Assembly: GCA_033064195.1 (NCBI GenBank)
Contig: JARBJD010000537.1
Coordinates: 1 to 35,573 of the forward strand
Reading direction: 5' to 3'
Length of the DNA: 35,573 nt
DNA from: Blattamonas nauphoetae
Lineage: Eukaryota > Preaxostyla > Oxymonadida
The notes beneath the pieces are model-generated. The model searched no databases and was not told the DNA's origin. It worked only from the letters and a program-made list of their open reading frames with translations. Made by a program: the position numbers and the translations under genes. Every line of letters begins with the position of its first letter. Within the stretch, counting starts at the first letter, position 1. Below are positions 1 to 10,597 of this stretch, in pieces.

Positions 1-75
1 GGAGGTGTTGGCTCTGAGGTGGAGTTGGGGGAGGAGGCGTTGGCTCTGAGGTGGAGTTGGGGAGAAGAGGTGTTG
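1..75. repeat. GT-rich minisatellite, 32-bp period
   Basis: The block starting GTTGGCTCTGAGGTGG occurs at 7 and again at 39, a 32-bp period, and a third partial copy starts near 72. The array is cut by the window start, so its full copy number is unknown. No coding role is evident. Confidence 0.8.
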
Positions 76-1260
76 GAATGGAGGTATAGAACAGTCAATG
101 ATTGTAATTACAAAGTTCTGGGTAGAGACCGAGAGACAGAAAGGAAACTGAGAAAAACAAAATGATCAAGTTGCTTTTATCTTCACAACACCATAGTCCC
201 GCTGGGAGCCATGATCCGGGTCCAGGTCCATAAATGGATCACAGCTAACCCTGTTCGGCCAAAAGGCCTGGCAGAGAAAGTCGGGGAATGGTGAAGTGAA
301 GAGGTGTTAATTTATGTGGAACGAGATGTTGTGTTTGTAACAGTATTTAAAAATGAAAAGCGAAATGAAGTTTTGTCACCCAATTCTGAACTCAATCCGC
401 GCTCCTCCTCTCTTCCACCTCCTCCTTCTCGAAAATCTTTCTCACTCTGTTGTCTCTGCCTCTCTTCTGAGAATATTCGAGAAGATATGAAAATGATGAG
501 AAATTAACGCAAACAGGTGCCCCTGTAAGGAGGCACCCTTTCGTAAAACCCTAAATAATCCTTCATTCTTGGAATTGATACTCGAAAGTAACTATGGTCA
601 TCGGGAAAGACCTCATGTCTAAAATGGAGAAATATGAAATATATGAAAAAATACAAACTTGTGAAAAGAGTGGACGGTGTTTCTCCCTGATGAATTCAGG
701 AGAGTCAGTGTGACTATCAAAGAAAGTGAAAAGTTCATCCGAGGAGCGGATGGGGGTTGTGAGATGATTAGAAACGAAAGTGGAAAGGACTCCGAACTCG
801 GAGTCGCAACAATTTTGCCGTGTTGCTCGGCGAAGAAAGATAACATACCCTCTTCTCTGAAAAAGAGGGTTTAATGAAGATAAAGAAACCAAGGACAAAC
901 TGGTTCCGAAAATGTGGACCAGTGTCCGAAAATACAGTGACATGTGATTTGGAATGATATGAAGGAAGTGCAAATAAAGTGGAAAGACAGTCTTGAACAA
1001 ACGATGGTCGTGCGAAAGCACGGGTGATATGAAATTGTGATGTGTTTTGGTAATGACAGAATGTTGTGAAGTGAAACAAGTACTGCACAAATGAGAAACT
1101 GAAACCTGGGTATAAAAATCATGACCAATTTGGGTGTTTGAGTGGCAAGTGCCAATTTTCTTTAGAGTCCATGACGATGACTAAAGAGTCATCGTCGATG
1201 GATGAAGTGGAAGTATTGTAAAAGTTTCTTTGTGTTTCTGCTATTTTTGTGCTTTCAATT
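76..1260. other. No supported gene
   Basis: The open frames here are short, overlap one another on both strands and show no recognisable domain. The only distinct structure seen is the short hairpin at 1173-1196. A plus-strand frame at about 677-874 is charged and somewhat protein-like but cannot be assigned. Confidence 0.5.
1173..1196. repeat. Perfect 10-bp hairpin
   Basis: GACGATGACT and AGTCATCGTC are exact reverse complements separated by the loop AAAG. The function is unknown. It could be a transcript-end structure or chance. Confidence 0.6.
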
Positions 1261-1261
1261 G

Positions 1262-1694
1262 TTTTCAATTCATTTTCTTCTTTTGATTTAGGTTCTTGTG
1301 TGTAGCTTTTAGTGTTTCTTGTTTTTTAACAGATATTTCCCCGCTCACAAATGGAGCAGAGGTCTGTTCTTTTCTTTGGTTTTGAAGTATTTTTGGTTTT
1401 CTTACAAAAGGAAGAATATGACATACTTGTTTTACCCTGTTCCACGAGCTTGTGATGTAAGTCCTTTTTGGTTGTTTCGAGGAGACGGATTTCTGACGTT
1501 CTGTTGTGAATTGTGACCATATCAGATTGTGAGGGAAGAGGAATGGATTGTTGTGTGAGACTAGGAGAAGCGAGGAGGAAATCGACATCGTCATCGTCCA
1601 GTGTATCGATGATGGATGGTGCTGATGAAAACGAATGAAAAGAAAAGAAGGCAACTAATTTTGTCGATTTTTGACTTTCGGACCTGGTTTTCAC
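1262..1694 (-). other. Coding-like acidic/serine-rich minus-strand segment
   Basis: Two overlapping minus-strand frames read as protein: a stretch with a DTLDDDDVDFLLASPSL block, and a lysine-rich stretch ending NLNQKKKMN. They directly follow the small spliced gene at 1697-1973 and could be further exons of it, because pyrimidine-rich AG sites occur nearby. I found no splice choice that joins the frames cleanly. Function is not recognised. Confidence 0.3.
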
Positions 1695-1696
1695 AA

Positions 1697-1973
1697 CTAG
1701 GCGAAGTGTTGTCTTCTATCGCCTTCATTAATTCGATGTCGTCGTGAATGTTGATGGTCTGTGAAAATTGTGAATAAAATGAGTACTAATACCTGCTTCG
1801 AAGCTGGTCGACGTCGAGTGGGCTTTCGGGGTTTCCACCGATTCTGTCGAATCGGGAGCGGGCATAATTAAACGCCCCTCCTCGACGTCGAACCCCAGTG
1901 CTTTGGTCTCGCTAAGTGTTTGGACTTGCGAGACGCACTGCATTAATCGAACTTTTTCATCTGTATTTCTCAT
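1697..1973 (-). CDS. Small two-exon hypothetical protein (about 80 aa)
   Basis: Exon 1 starts at the ATG at 1973 (MRNTDEKVRLMQ) and runs to 1793. A 34-nt intron at 1759-1792 starts GTATTAG and ends TTCACAG. Exon 2 (1697-1758) ends in TAG. The two exons total 243 nt, exactly 81 codons, so the splice keeps the frame. The protein is hydrophilic, with an acidic middle (DVEEGRL) and a serine/threonine-rich stretch. No domain is recognised. A longer protein using coding-like sequence downstream at 1262-1694 is possible. The short intron matches the compact introns elsewhere in this window. Confidence 0.45.
1759..1792 (-). other. 34-nt GT-AG intron
   Basis: The donor is GTATTAG after GAAGCA-G and the acceptor is TTTTCACAG. 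The flanking exons join in frame at phase 1. Confidence 0.5.
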
Positions 1974-2003
1974 TTCATTGTAATAATGAGAAAGAGATGA
2001 CAA

Positions 2004-2380
2004 AAGTGAGGTGAAATTATCTAAGGAGAGAAAGAATCAATAAGAGAGAAAACAAACGATTATAATGAGCTTCGACTTGCCGCTTTACCTCCTGCAGGTC
2101 ATGTCTGCTATCCAGTGCCCTGATGAGGGGAGCAGCTGGATTTTTCTCATGTTGTCTTGTCAACAAGGCATGAATCTCCCCCCATGAGTACTGATGGTCG
2201 AAGGAGGCTTTCGGTTGTATTCTAAAATAGATTGCATCTCAGAGAGAATGTATGATGGGGAATTGGATTCTTTGAAGCAGAGGAGAAAATGTGTTGGGAT
2301 GCGACACTAAGAGACAACAAAGGTCTCAATCAACCCACAAGTCAGTTTTCGTTCATATGTTCAACCACATCAGCTCAGTA
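2004..2380. other. No supported gene
   Basis: No long frame, domain or repeat stands out between the small minus-strand gene and the minisatellite. Confidence 0.5.
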
Positions 2381-2614
2381 AATCCACCTCGAACGACCCG
2401 CTTCTCCCCTCCAATCAACCTCAAATGACCCGCTTCTCCCCTCCAATCCACCTCGAATGACCCGCTTCCCCCTCCAATCCACCTCGAATGACCCTCTTAA
2501 CACCTCCAATCCACCTCGAATGACCCTCTTAACACCTCCAATCCACCTCGAATGACCCGCTTCCCCCCTCCAATCCACCTCGAATGACCCGCTTCCTACC
2601 TCCAATCCACCTCG
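2381..2614. repeat. 32-bp minisatellite, seven copies
   Basis: Units begin AATCCACCTCGAATGACCC and recur at 2381, 2413, 2445, 2476, 2508, 2540 and 2572, followed by a partial copy at 2604. One copy is 31 bp and the rest are 32. Copies 4 and 5 share a distinctive CTCTTAACACC variant, which suggests local duplication. Because the unit is not a multiple of three, the glycine/tryptophan-rich minus-strand frame across it is a repeat artefact rather than a gene. Confidence 0.9.
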
Positions 2615-2650
2615 TATTGCTCTCCCTATCACTGGTGTACCTCATCTTCT

Positions 2651-2746
2651 CCCCCATCCCATCACAAACTCCCCTCTTCCTTCCCCCATCCCATCACAAA
2701 CCCCCCTCTTCCTTCCCCCATCCCATCACAAACTTCCCTCTTCCCA
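2651..2746. repeat. Second 32-bp minisatellite, three copies
   Basis: Units beginning CCCCCATCCCATCACAAAC start at 2651, 2683 and 2715. The unit sequence is unrelated to the array just upstream but has the same 32-bp length. Confidence 0.85.
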
Positions 2747-3139
2747 CCTCCACTTCTCCACAAATAGCGTCATTGGCATCATCAAACGTTGACCGCACCA
2801 ATTTATGTTCCACCAGCATTGCCACGTCACCGGCGTGAACTCTCCTTCTCCCGTCCATCAGAACATGCCCAATCACCCTCCTCGACGAGTGTCAGTCGCC
2901 CTCCACACACGCCTTGCAGATTCTCCTGTTTGTGATTTGAATGTCGCCTTCCACTCCCAAACAGACAATCTCGACTCTATCGGACTCCACACTCTGCCAA
3001 TTCCTCTCTAAGAATCGGAAATATTCGCATTTGAGCAGTCTTTTGACAAATTTAAACATTGTCAGAAACCAATCACGCCTAGCGATATAAAATACCTTCA
3101 AACCCCTTGCCAAACTCTCTGCTGACTTTTGGATCGATC

Positions 3140-6100
3140 TCACCTCCGAAATGATTGACCAGCTCTCTTATTCGCGTTTGTTATTTTCCCTCCTTCCCAT
3201 TATCACTCCATTTCCTTCGTTCAGAAGAAGAACCAGTGGAAGGACTCCTCATCTCACTCCATTCATCAATTTCACAAACAAAACTCCCCAAAAGTCCATT
3301 CAGCCATTCAAACATTCGGAATTCCCCAAACCGGCCCTTTTTTGGACTCACAAACTCTCAGTCACGCACAAACATCACCTGATCTTCTCGTCTTGATGAT
3401 CGAATACTCTTTCGGCTTACAAACACAGGAAGTGGTAGAACTGCTCACATTCAAGCCATTTGAGCTCCAACTCCTGTTTGAGTTTGTAGACGAAGAACAA
3501 TACCAAACCCACTCCATCTCTTCCTCCATACTCTTCTCAACCACTCGGAAGAAATTGTCAAACTATGTGGAGATGACAGCACTACCATCTCATTTATCGC
3601 TCAAATTCTCACTCTCAGCATCACGAACTCCTCCGACATCGTCGCAGAGTTTTCATCAGCTGGTCAGATCACATTTTCCGAGTCTATGCTCGAGCTCGAC
3701 AAAACAAACGAAGTATTCGGAACAATTGGTACAACTAGTGGCTATCAATCAAGATCAGACAGCGTCAAGCTTCCTGTTCTTTCGTTCTCACCTCACTCGG
3801 CTGCTTGTGGTAGTGGTTCACTGGCCTTGACCCGAACCAGCTAAAACTTACAAAAACTGACCTACTAAACAACAACTCGTTCCTCTCCATCCTCCTCACC
3901 CAAAGATCTCTACGACCAACGTTGGCTCCAGATTTCACGACACTTTTGGTCAGCCTGAGCAAGCTCCTAATGTTCACGGTTTTGCCTCTTTCTCTGGACT
4001 ATTGTTCGAAAACAGATGGGAGGACTTCATCCGGGTGAATGAAGCGATCTTGGCTGTCGTCGAGCGAGTTCAACGAAGGACCAGACTTGGTGGATCGGAA
4101 TTAGCCTTTCCACCGCTCATTCAAACCGACCTCCTCTGAAGTCACCAGTACCCTTCTGAAAGTGGTTGAAAAAAAGACAGAAGAACATACACACAAACTT
4201 GTGTCAACGGCTATCCAATCATCTCTTACACTCGACAGCATCCCGGAGAAATATGAATCGCTCTTCGTACTATCTGTTCCGCTTCTGCAACGATCTATTT
4301 CGTTCCTCCTGCACCTTTGGACCGTATTCGCTTCACTTGTCGAAGGGGAACCCACAACAGTTTCTTCGTTCGTGTCATTGCTCAGATTTGTGTCTCTGCT
4401 TCAAAATTGGCAACTGACCTTGACTGGAATCAAGTCTTTCGTCCACATCTTCTTCTCTCTCCTCCATACAAAGGATCCCCGCCTTTCACTCCTCTCTTCC
4501 AGTTTCTTGTCTCTTTCCGACGTGCCCAACATCGACCCGAAACTGAAGTGGTTTTTTTGACCTCGTACACACTCTCCTCGACGAAAGAAGGCGTTTCTGC
4601 ACCCTCCCATCTTTTTAGACTCGCTGCTCACTGCCACCCCAGTCTTCCTCTTCTGCCCTTCTCCACTCTTCTGCAATGGAGATTGGCGAACAAAGTGTGT
4701 GGGGCGGGAGAGGTTGATTTGTGTGTTCTCACACTCTCCTCCCTCCTCACCAACACCCACGTGGCTGTTACCCAGTTCAACCAGGAATCAGGTGAAGGCA
4801 GTTGGAGTGTTGTCGACCAGAAAGCGACGAGAGACAAGGAAGAGCGTAAGTGCGTTTGAAGAGAAGATGAGCGAAACAGAAGCACAGAATTCCAAACCAG
4901 CCGCTGAACAAGACGAGCCAAAAGAACAAGCTGATGACGACAACGAACTATTCCAATCTCATTCCTGACGGATGGAAATCCGGGCAGGATGGAAGGAACC
5001 GATGTGTTCATGGTTGAGGAGGGAGAATGGGAGGAGGAGAAGGAAGATGGAGAGGAAGAGGCAAGTGGAGAGGGGGAGAGGAAGTGAAAGAAGAGCCACA
5101 ACAACAAGAACAAGAAGGGGAGGGCATAATCGAAGAGTTTCAAACGAAGACTGAAGAGGAAACAGCGACAGGCAAAGGATAAGCGGAGAAAGATCCACAC
5201 CCGCAGGAAGGAGGAAAAGAACAAAAGACAGATGGTGGCGAACCAGAAGCGAAGGAAGACGAAGACGCAACTGCTCAACCAGACGAAATGGAACAGAATC
5301 AGGAATGTCCGTCTTCCCAACACACTCCCGGGTCTTCGCCTCTCTCCACAAAGCACCCTCTCTCCTCTCCTATTCATACAGACATCTCACACCACACTCC
5401 TTGTCACTCCAACCACAATGTCCAGTCTCCACCAGATTTCGATGCTGAGTGGCACTCGTATTCGCATGTTTGGGATTTGGTGGACACCATTGTGTTTTTG
5501 GGTGGGTGGATGGAGAATGAGAGGAAGGGAGGGAAGCAGAAAGAGTTTGAGCTGATGACACAACATATCGGACTTGTTATTGTGAACTCACTGGTTGGAA
5601 TGAAGTCGGAGTGGGAAAGAGTGATGAACGAGGAGAAAAGGAGAGGAAGAAGGTCGTTGTCAAATTCATGATCGACAGTCTCCTCTCGTTCATCCGAAAA
5701 GAGATGAAGACAAGAACTATCAAGCTTGTCACTCTGAATCCCACTCGCATCGTCGACAACGCCCAATCCGAGCTGATCGTCGTCTTCTTCCCTCCTCTCT
5801 GCTCGACTGGCTTGGACGAGACTAGACGGGCACCAAACACGTTCGAGATGTCAGTGGTTGGATTCGACGAGTTCAGCATCGAGCCGCTATTTGTCACAGC
5901 TGGCGAGAAATCAATGCTTTTGAACAGTCATCTGAAAACAACACGGATGAGTGTGGGAGAAGAGGTGGAGGAAGGAAGGAAGAGAAGAAGAGGGAGGATC
6001 AACTTGAGTAACAGCTCAAGCATATCGTGCGAGCGAGGGCTCAAGCGAATAAGGAGCGAGAAGAAGCCAATCCATTCCCACCGAAACCAAAGGATCAAAT

Positions 6101-6300
6101 CGAAAGGGCAAGGCGGGAGATTCTGAAAGTGAAGAGAGAGCGAGAGGAGAAGCTGATGCAGATGGAAGAAGAAGAGAAGGAGAGGAAGAGACAGGAAATA
6201 GAGAGAAAGCAGCTATCATATCTCCCCTCATGCACTGAATGGCAATGCGACTCGCCAACTGCAGCAACTGTGTCGCCTGCTCTGACGGACTCCCCATGCT
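3140..6300 (+). pseudogene. Long decayed host gene, acidic and Glu/Lys-rich C-terminal half
   Basis: Protein-like sequence continues along the plus strand but jumps between all three frames. Coherent blocks include one near 3560-3840 (SFIAQILTLSITNSSDIVAE), one near 3903-4136 (SGLLFENRWEDFIRVNEAI), a leucine-rich helical block at about 4150-4557, an acidic block at 4860-5290, a block at 5640-5960 (VVKFMIDSLLSFIRKEMK), and a Glu/Lys/Arg coiled-coil block at 6027-6220 (QIERARREILKVKREREEK). Frame changes and stops between blocks number roughly ten. No GT-AG introns that I could define explain them all, so decay is more likely than splicing. The family is not recognised; the leucine-rich part is helical-repeat-like. 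Some blocks could be true exons. Confidence 0.5.
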
Positions 6301-7112
6301 GTTAAACTTCCTGGCAGCTCACCTTATCTCCTGTCCTCCACTCTTACTCTTCACCGCTCTTCATCGTCCTCAGAGCAGAAAGTGAAGAACAATGAACTCC
6401 TCATTTTTCATCAGCTGCAAGACGATAGCTTTTGGCATGTTAATTGGATTGGACGGTGCCAGCGTTGGACTGGACAATTGACTTCGGTTGGATATTCAAT
6501 TTTCATCCTGTTCATTTTACTCTCATTCCATATATTTGTTTCCTTTCACTTGAAAATGAGAATAGTCTGTTGAAAATCAGCGAAATGGTGAGAATCCGAT
6601 GATACTCTTCTTCAAGTGACGAGTTGCTTGATCCACCCACCATTGGACGTCATTGGATGTCATTGGACATTTCGCTGATACTTTTGTTCTGATGTCTTCT
6701 CAATTAGTGCATACCGTTTTTGAAGTTTTCAAAGAGTCGGCAAAATTGGACTGTCCGATTGGACATCCAGTCCTGGACGTCCAATCGACATCTAGAAAGG
6801 GTCACAGTTGCTTCTCCATTTCGATGTTGGTGTGATATTACCACCCATCTCTCACTTTTTTGATTAGTCTTAGACCTCATCACTTTGTTTGAGCGAGGTA
6901 GTGCCTTCATCTCTGCATTTTGCTGCCCCTGGATGTGACCAAACTCAGAACAGTTTGAGTCGCCGTTGATAGTGTTTTCTCTCTTTATTTTCAATTTCTA
7001 GCCACTTCCTTCACTTCTTCTCTCCATCTCTTGCAGGAACAGGGTGCTCATTCATCCACAAGCGAAAAGTCAACACGATCGAACTGTCGGACGTCTTCTC
7101 CTCTGAGAAGAA
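6301..7112. other. Non-coding stretch with GGAC/CATTGGA words
   Basis: No convincing gene is visible. The words TTGGAC, CATTGGAC and GGACATCC recur between 6440 and 6790, and a 12-bp inverted pair (ATCAGCGAAATG at 6576, its complement at 6668) brackets part of it. This could be a worn short mobile element. Confidence 0.35.
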
Positions 7113-7391
7113 ATGAACAACTGTCATCGAATTGGTAGAAAATGGACTCAGAGTATTTTCAAAGGGAACCTCCAAGACGACGGGCATATTGTTCCCCAAT
7201 ATGCACTAGGATGGGAGATCTGTTGCCATCGGTTTGCATCTCTTGCTTATTCATTTTTTTGACATTTTTTCATCGTATTGGACCCTCCTCATTCATATCT
7301 TCACATTCGACATATAGATCGGGAGTTAAGTGGAGATTTGAGCAGATCGCGAAACAGGCCGAGGCGAAGAGGCAAGAATCGGAGGAGATGG
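7113..7391 (+). pseudogene. 5' exons of a host gene split by a transposon
   Basis: Exon 1 runs from the ATG at 7113, which has an in-frame TGA three codons upstream, to 7231 and reads RKWTQSIFKGNLQDDGH and on to YALGWEICCH. An 86-nt intron (7232-7317) starts GTTTGCATC and ends CGACATATAG. Exon 2 starts at 7318 (SGVKWRFEQIAKQAEAKRQ) and is interrupted at 7391 by the pogo-like element. Joined across one TA to 9437-9711 and then 9840-9957, the coding length is 588 nt (196 codons) with no stop before the end. No family is recognised; the C-terminal half is charged and serine-rich. Apart from the insertion the gene looks intact. Confidence 0.55.
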
Positions 7392-7433
7392 TATAGTCTG
7401 GACAAAACCCGATACTTTGATAAAACCCGATAC
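7392..7433 (+). repeat. Left terminal inverted repeat of the pogo-like element
   Basis: It starts TATAGTCTGG and holds AAAACCCGATAC twice. It pairs with 9395-9436 with three mismatches. Confidence 0.92.
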
Positions 7434-7591
7434 TGTTTCGGTGTTGATCTAGACACATCATTTATTTTTTGGCTTCTTTCTCCCGCTTTACGAAATATGT
7501 TGGATTCAAAATAGGTCATAACTGGAGAATACTTGAAAATGAAGTGAATCAAATATATTACGTGCAAAATTGATACTTGCCTGCGATAGAT

Positions 7592-8851
7592 TCAGGATTC
7601 TTGTTCATCATCATCACGCACCATCTCACGCCGATTGATCCTTCTCCGAGGTTCGGGACACGCTCCCTCACTTTCAGATCGGGAGTGGCTTCGACGTCGA
7701 CGTGGAGTTGGTCGTCCCCTCAGGATACTTGATTGAGAATCGCGAGAATTACGATCGCGACGAACTGCAAAATCCGTGATGAGTGTCTGTTTCCGTCCAG
7801 GTAATTTTACAGTGTCGTGAAAAGTTGTCAACAGTGATCCGTGATTTGTTACGACCTCATCGGGAGGTAGAAACGAACTTGGTTTCATGTTGAGGTTGGT
7901 TCGAGTGCGAAATTCTTCAAGAAAGGTAATATCAATTTGAGGACAAAATCTTTTCAGATTCTGCACAGCCGCTTCGAGCGAAATTGGATAACAGCCACAT
8001 CGATTAAATGAGGCTAAAATCGAAGAAGATTTAAACGCTTCTCTCAGAGCGTCAGGAAGTGCCTTCGCGAGATTCGTGCGATATTCGACTATGCTCGACG
8101 TCGATGGAGGAACGAATAATCTTTTGAGTTGTTGCTTCAGATTCGAGAAAACAAACTGATCACACACCTGAATAATGTGCGAGGTGTGAGATGGGTAGAG
8201 GAGTATGTGGATGTGGTTTTGTTGACAGAGAGAAATGATTTCCGGATTTCGCCTTGTAAGATGCCCATCCATCAGTAGGAGTGCATTCCGATTGGTCTTG
8301 TGGATTTGTTGCCGAAATGCGACGATTTCTGGAATGATGTGATTTGACATAATTTCGATGTATGTTTTCGTATTCATCCATCCTGACTCGTTGTATTCGA
8401 CATGAATGTGCTGTTGTGGAAATTTTTCGAATTCTTTTACGGGAAGCTTGGACGGCCATAGTAAAATGGGATCAAGATGGATTCCAGTGGAATTGACCGT
8501 TCCAACGAGTGTCGCATTTTGTACGCGCGAAGCGGAAGGAATTGGAGGACATTGTTCGCCAGCAAAGTAAACGACCAGAGAAGAATTGTCCTCTCCGATC
8601 CGGAGAGATGATTCGTCCAAGTTGAATATCAAGTCATCGTGGATGTTTTCCAATCTCACAGTACTCTCCAGCAGTTCGTACCAACCGACAATGTTAGCAA
8701 GAGTGGATGCTTTCAATCGGTCTGGGTCTAAATATCCGGGTTTCATAGAGTCGAGGAGAGAATGACGTTTTAGGAATGCGTTGACATTCCACATACTCAA
8801 TGACGGGTGATCAGGATTGAATCTAGGACTCTTTGAATAGATGATATTCAT
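7592..8851 (-). CDS. DDE_1 (pogo/Tigger-type) transposase, C-terminal 419 aa
   Basis: This is the transposase that would cut and paste the surrounding element. The three acidic catalytic positions are visible: Asp in FNLDESS (about residue 73), Asp in LLLMDGHLTRRNPE (about 195), and Asp in SHIIQVCDQFVFSNLK (about 230). The spacing and the LLYPSHTSHIIQ block are typical of the DDE_1 fold. The WNVNAFLKRHSL and LDPDRLKAS segments match the linker after the CENP-B/Tc5 helix-turn-helix. A serine/arginine-rich tail follows. The start ATG directly follows TTTTAG preceded by a pyrimidine tract, so it may be a splice acceptor rather than a true start, with DNA-binding exons upstream at 8860-9120. Confidence 0.88.
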   Translation of the reverse strand: MNIIYSKSPRFNPDHPSLSMWNVNAFLKRHSLLDSMKPGYLDPDRLKASTLANIVGWYELLESTVRLENIHDDLIFNLDESSLRIGEDNSSLVVYFAGEQCPPIPSASRVQNATLVGTVNSTGIHLDPILLWPSKLPVKEFEKFPQQHIHVEYNESGWMNTKTYIEIMSNHIIPEIVAFRQQIHKTNRNALLLMDGHLTRRNPEIISLCQQNHIHILLYPSHTSHIIQVCDQFVFSNLKQQLKRLFVPPSTSSIVEYRTNLAKALPDALREAFKSSSILASFNRCGCYPISLEAAVQNLKRFCPQIDITFLEEFRTRTNLNMKPSSFLPPDEVVTNHGSLLTTFHDTVKLPGRKQTLITDFAVRRDRNSRDSQSSILRGRPTPRRRRSHSRSESEGACPEPRRRINRREMVRDDDEQES

Positions 8852-8865
8852 CTAAAACGGAAAAA

Positions 8866-9125
8866 AGTGAAAAAATAAGACTTCTTGGAGGATCTCCGCT
8901 TTTTCATCGGTTTTTCTCAGCGATCTTGGTCAGAATTATATCATACAACTCATTTTCGTCTTGAGTTGTCAATAGTGTCGGTCTTCCATCTTTTCCTGGT
9001 GGGCGATTTTCTTTTCCGCTCTCCTTCCTCTCTTTAGTGCCGCTTCGCTGCAGACTCCGGCTTGGACGACAGTATCAAGCGTCACGTTCTGTTCTGCGTA
9101 AATCTTTAATCCTCTTCCACGCGAG
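8866..9125 (-). pseudogene. Transposase N-terminal helix-turn-helix region, disrupted
   Basis: Minus-strand reading gives a block with QNVTLDTVVQAGVCSEAALK and, in another frame, DGRPTLLTTQDENELYDII. The second is the GRP-x-LT-x-E-x-EL signature found at the start of the Tc5/CENP-B DNA-binding domain of pogo transposases. The two blocks are in different frames and are separated from the DDE frame by stops. Either a spliced 5' exon has been damaged or an intron remains unresolved. Confidence 0.55.
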
Positions 9126-9394
9126 ATGGAAGTGATCTGATGTCACTTCCACTCATGAGATGTGAAACATCTCGTGGTGAAAGTGGAGGCGAGATCGGGC
9201 TGTCCTTTTCCATTGTTGTGGGTCTGATCACATTTCACTTCATCAACATTCACAATTACCAGTTCTGGTTTTCAAATGATGATCGTTTATTACTCATTCT
9301 TCCACTTGAAAACAAAAAGATGAAATGATGAAAAGTGATTGGGGAGGAAATGTCATCAACAAAAAAATGATGGACACCAGCGGTACCACGGAGG

Positions 9395-9436
9395 GTATCG
9401 GGTTAAATCAAAGTATCGGGTTTTGTCCTGACTATA
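9395..9436 (-). repeat. Right terminal inverted repeat of the pogo-like element
   Basis: Its reverse complement starts TATAGTCAGG and holds the doubled AACCCGATAC motif. It is the partner of 7392-7433. Confidence 0.92.
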
Positions 9437-9957
9437 GCTAGGAATATGGAATCAGATGATGAGAAGAAAGATTCGAAGACAGTTGTGATTCCAAAGGAAG
9501 TGAAGTCTCCAGAACCCAGCCAGAACAAGATTGAACAAGAACACACTGTTGCACTTGTTGTAACTCTAACTGATCAAACGATGGCCGAATCAATCGGTGA
9601 AGAAAAGAAGGAATCAACAAAACAAGTCGAGAAGAAAGAAGAACCGAAAGTTCAGGACAATGAAATACTTTGCGAAAACAATGGAAGAGAAGAATTTATC
9701 ATCGATACAAGGTTTGTCAGAATGAATTCCCAGAAATTTCATCTCATCTTCATTGTCCTCTCAAGAGATATCTCCGTTCTTCATAGTCTTTCACATTCTC
9801 CACATTGATCCTTCTTCTCTTTTTCTCCTTAACCTCCAGAATTCAACATTTCCCCCCACACGACAATGCTCCAACGAAGTCAACGTCGTTGAACACAGCT
9901 TCTTCAACCGGGTATTCTTCACAATCGCTTTCCTCAAGATCTTCCTCTAAATCATGA
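9437..9957 (+). pseudogene. 3' exons of the host gene split by the transposon
   Basis: This continues the reading of exon 2 directly after the transposon (ARNMESDDEKKDSKTVV), a very acidic and lysine-rich stretch that ends REEFIIDTR. A 128-nt intron (9712-9839) starts GTTTGTCAG and ends AACCTCCAG after a long pyrimidine tract. The last exon (9840-9957) is serine-rich (SSQSLSSRSSSKS) and ends in TGA. The composition suggests an intrinsically disordered tail. See 7113-7391 for the joined length. Confidence 0.5.
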
Positions 9958-9993
9958 TCACACTTGTTAACGGTCTCACCTACTCTTTTTTGG

Positions 9994-10597
9994 TCATACA
10001 CAGACACCCTGGACTGAATTTGTGTTCTGATCTCTTCGAACTCGGCGTATTTCTACTTGTGCATGGCCCTGATGATCACACTTGCGAAAATCGGAAAGGA
10101 GGGGAATCAAAGATTCTTGGACGCTCGCTTCGATCTGAACAGGGAGTGACGGTGAATGAAAAGCAAACAAGGAAGGGGATGCGAGGAAGAACGAACATAG
10201 ACGCGCTGTTGATGTTTGTAAGATCTCAACCAGCCCTAAAATAGACTGAGCCAATCGTCGAAGGAAATTCAGAAGAATCACAACAAGCTGAAGGTCGGCT
10301 GCCGTATATTTTGTCTTCTTTTCACTTAATTCGTCACTAATCACCCTTTTTTACCTTGTGTCATTTTTACCAGCCAGGTTCTGATATCCACCCTCGCCAT
10401 ATCAATTATTCCATCTTTGAGATCATTGCTGCAAGAATATGTTTGTTGAATTGATAATTCGAGGAGAAAAGGATGTGGTTTGGAATGATCATCCCATTTC
10501 CATCCGATAATTCAGTTCCCCGGACACAATTGACCTCAATCTGCTGAAATATCTCTAATCTGCCCACAGAACACCTTCCCTTGTCGTTTCGAGTCAT
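9994..10597 (-). pseudogene. Minus-strand helical protein fragments, unrecognised
   Basis: Two protein-like blocks lie in order on the minus strand: one at about 10406-10597 (VGRLEIFQQIEVNCVRGTEL, then NKHILAAMISKME) and one at about 10250-10344 (AADLQLVVILLNFLRRLAQS). The second is an amphipathic, helical-repeat-like stretch and continues into LVEILQTSTARL after a possible acceptor (CTATTTTAG). The segment between the blocks could be an intron beginning GTAAAAATG. It may belong with the other minus-strand pieces up to 12985. Function is unknown. Confidence 0.3.

Larger units (their letters stand above)
7392..9436 (-). mobile_element. Pogo/Tigger-like DNA transposon with 42-bp terminal inverted repeats
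   Basis: The ends at 7392-7433 and 9395-9436 are inverted repeats matching at 39 of 42 positions when the TA is included. Both begin TATAGTC and contain two copies of AAACCCGATAC or a close variant. TA at each end is the expected Tc1/mariner/pogo target duplication. The element is about 2.04 kb and holds a DDE transposase on the minus strand. It sits inside a coding exon of the host gene at 7113-9957. The near-identical ends and long open frame suggest a fairly recent insertion, although the N-terminal part of the transposase is disrupted. Confidence 0.9.

Noticed and set aside
563-1155. Minus-strand Phe/His/Ser-rich proteins of 75-175 aa
   Set aside because: Several frames overlap on the same DNA with similar low-complexity composition and no domain, so they are probably chance frames.
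2375-2632. 85-aa Gly/Trp/Arg-rich protein on the minus strand
   Set aside because: It is a translation of the minisatellite. The 32-bp unit passes through all three frames, which explains its repeating look.
2381-2746. CRISPR array suggested by 32-bp repeats
   Set aside because: The units are head to tail without unique spacers, the setting is eukaryotic, and no cas genes are present, so they are minisatellites.
4628-5377. 249-aa minus-strand hydrophobic protein
   Set aside because: It is the antisense of the acidic Glu/Lys-rich plus-strand segment, which yields Leu/Phe/Ser runs automatically.
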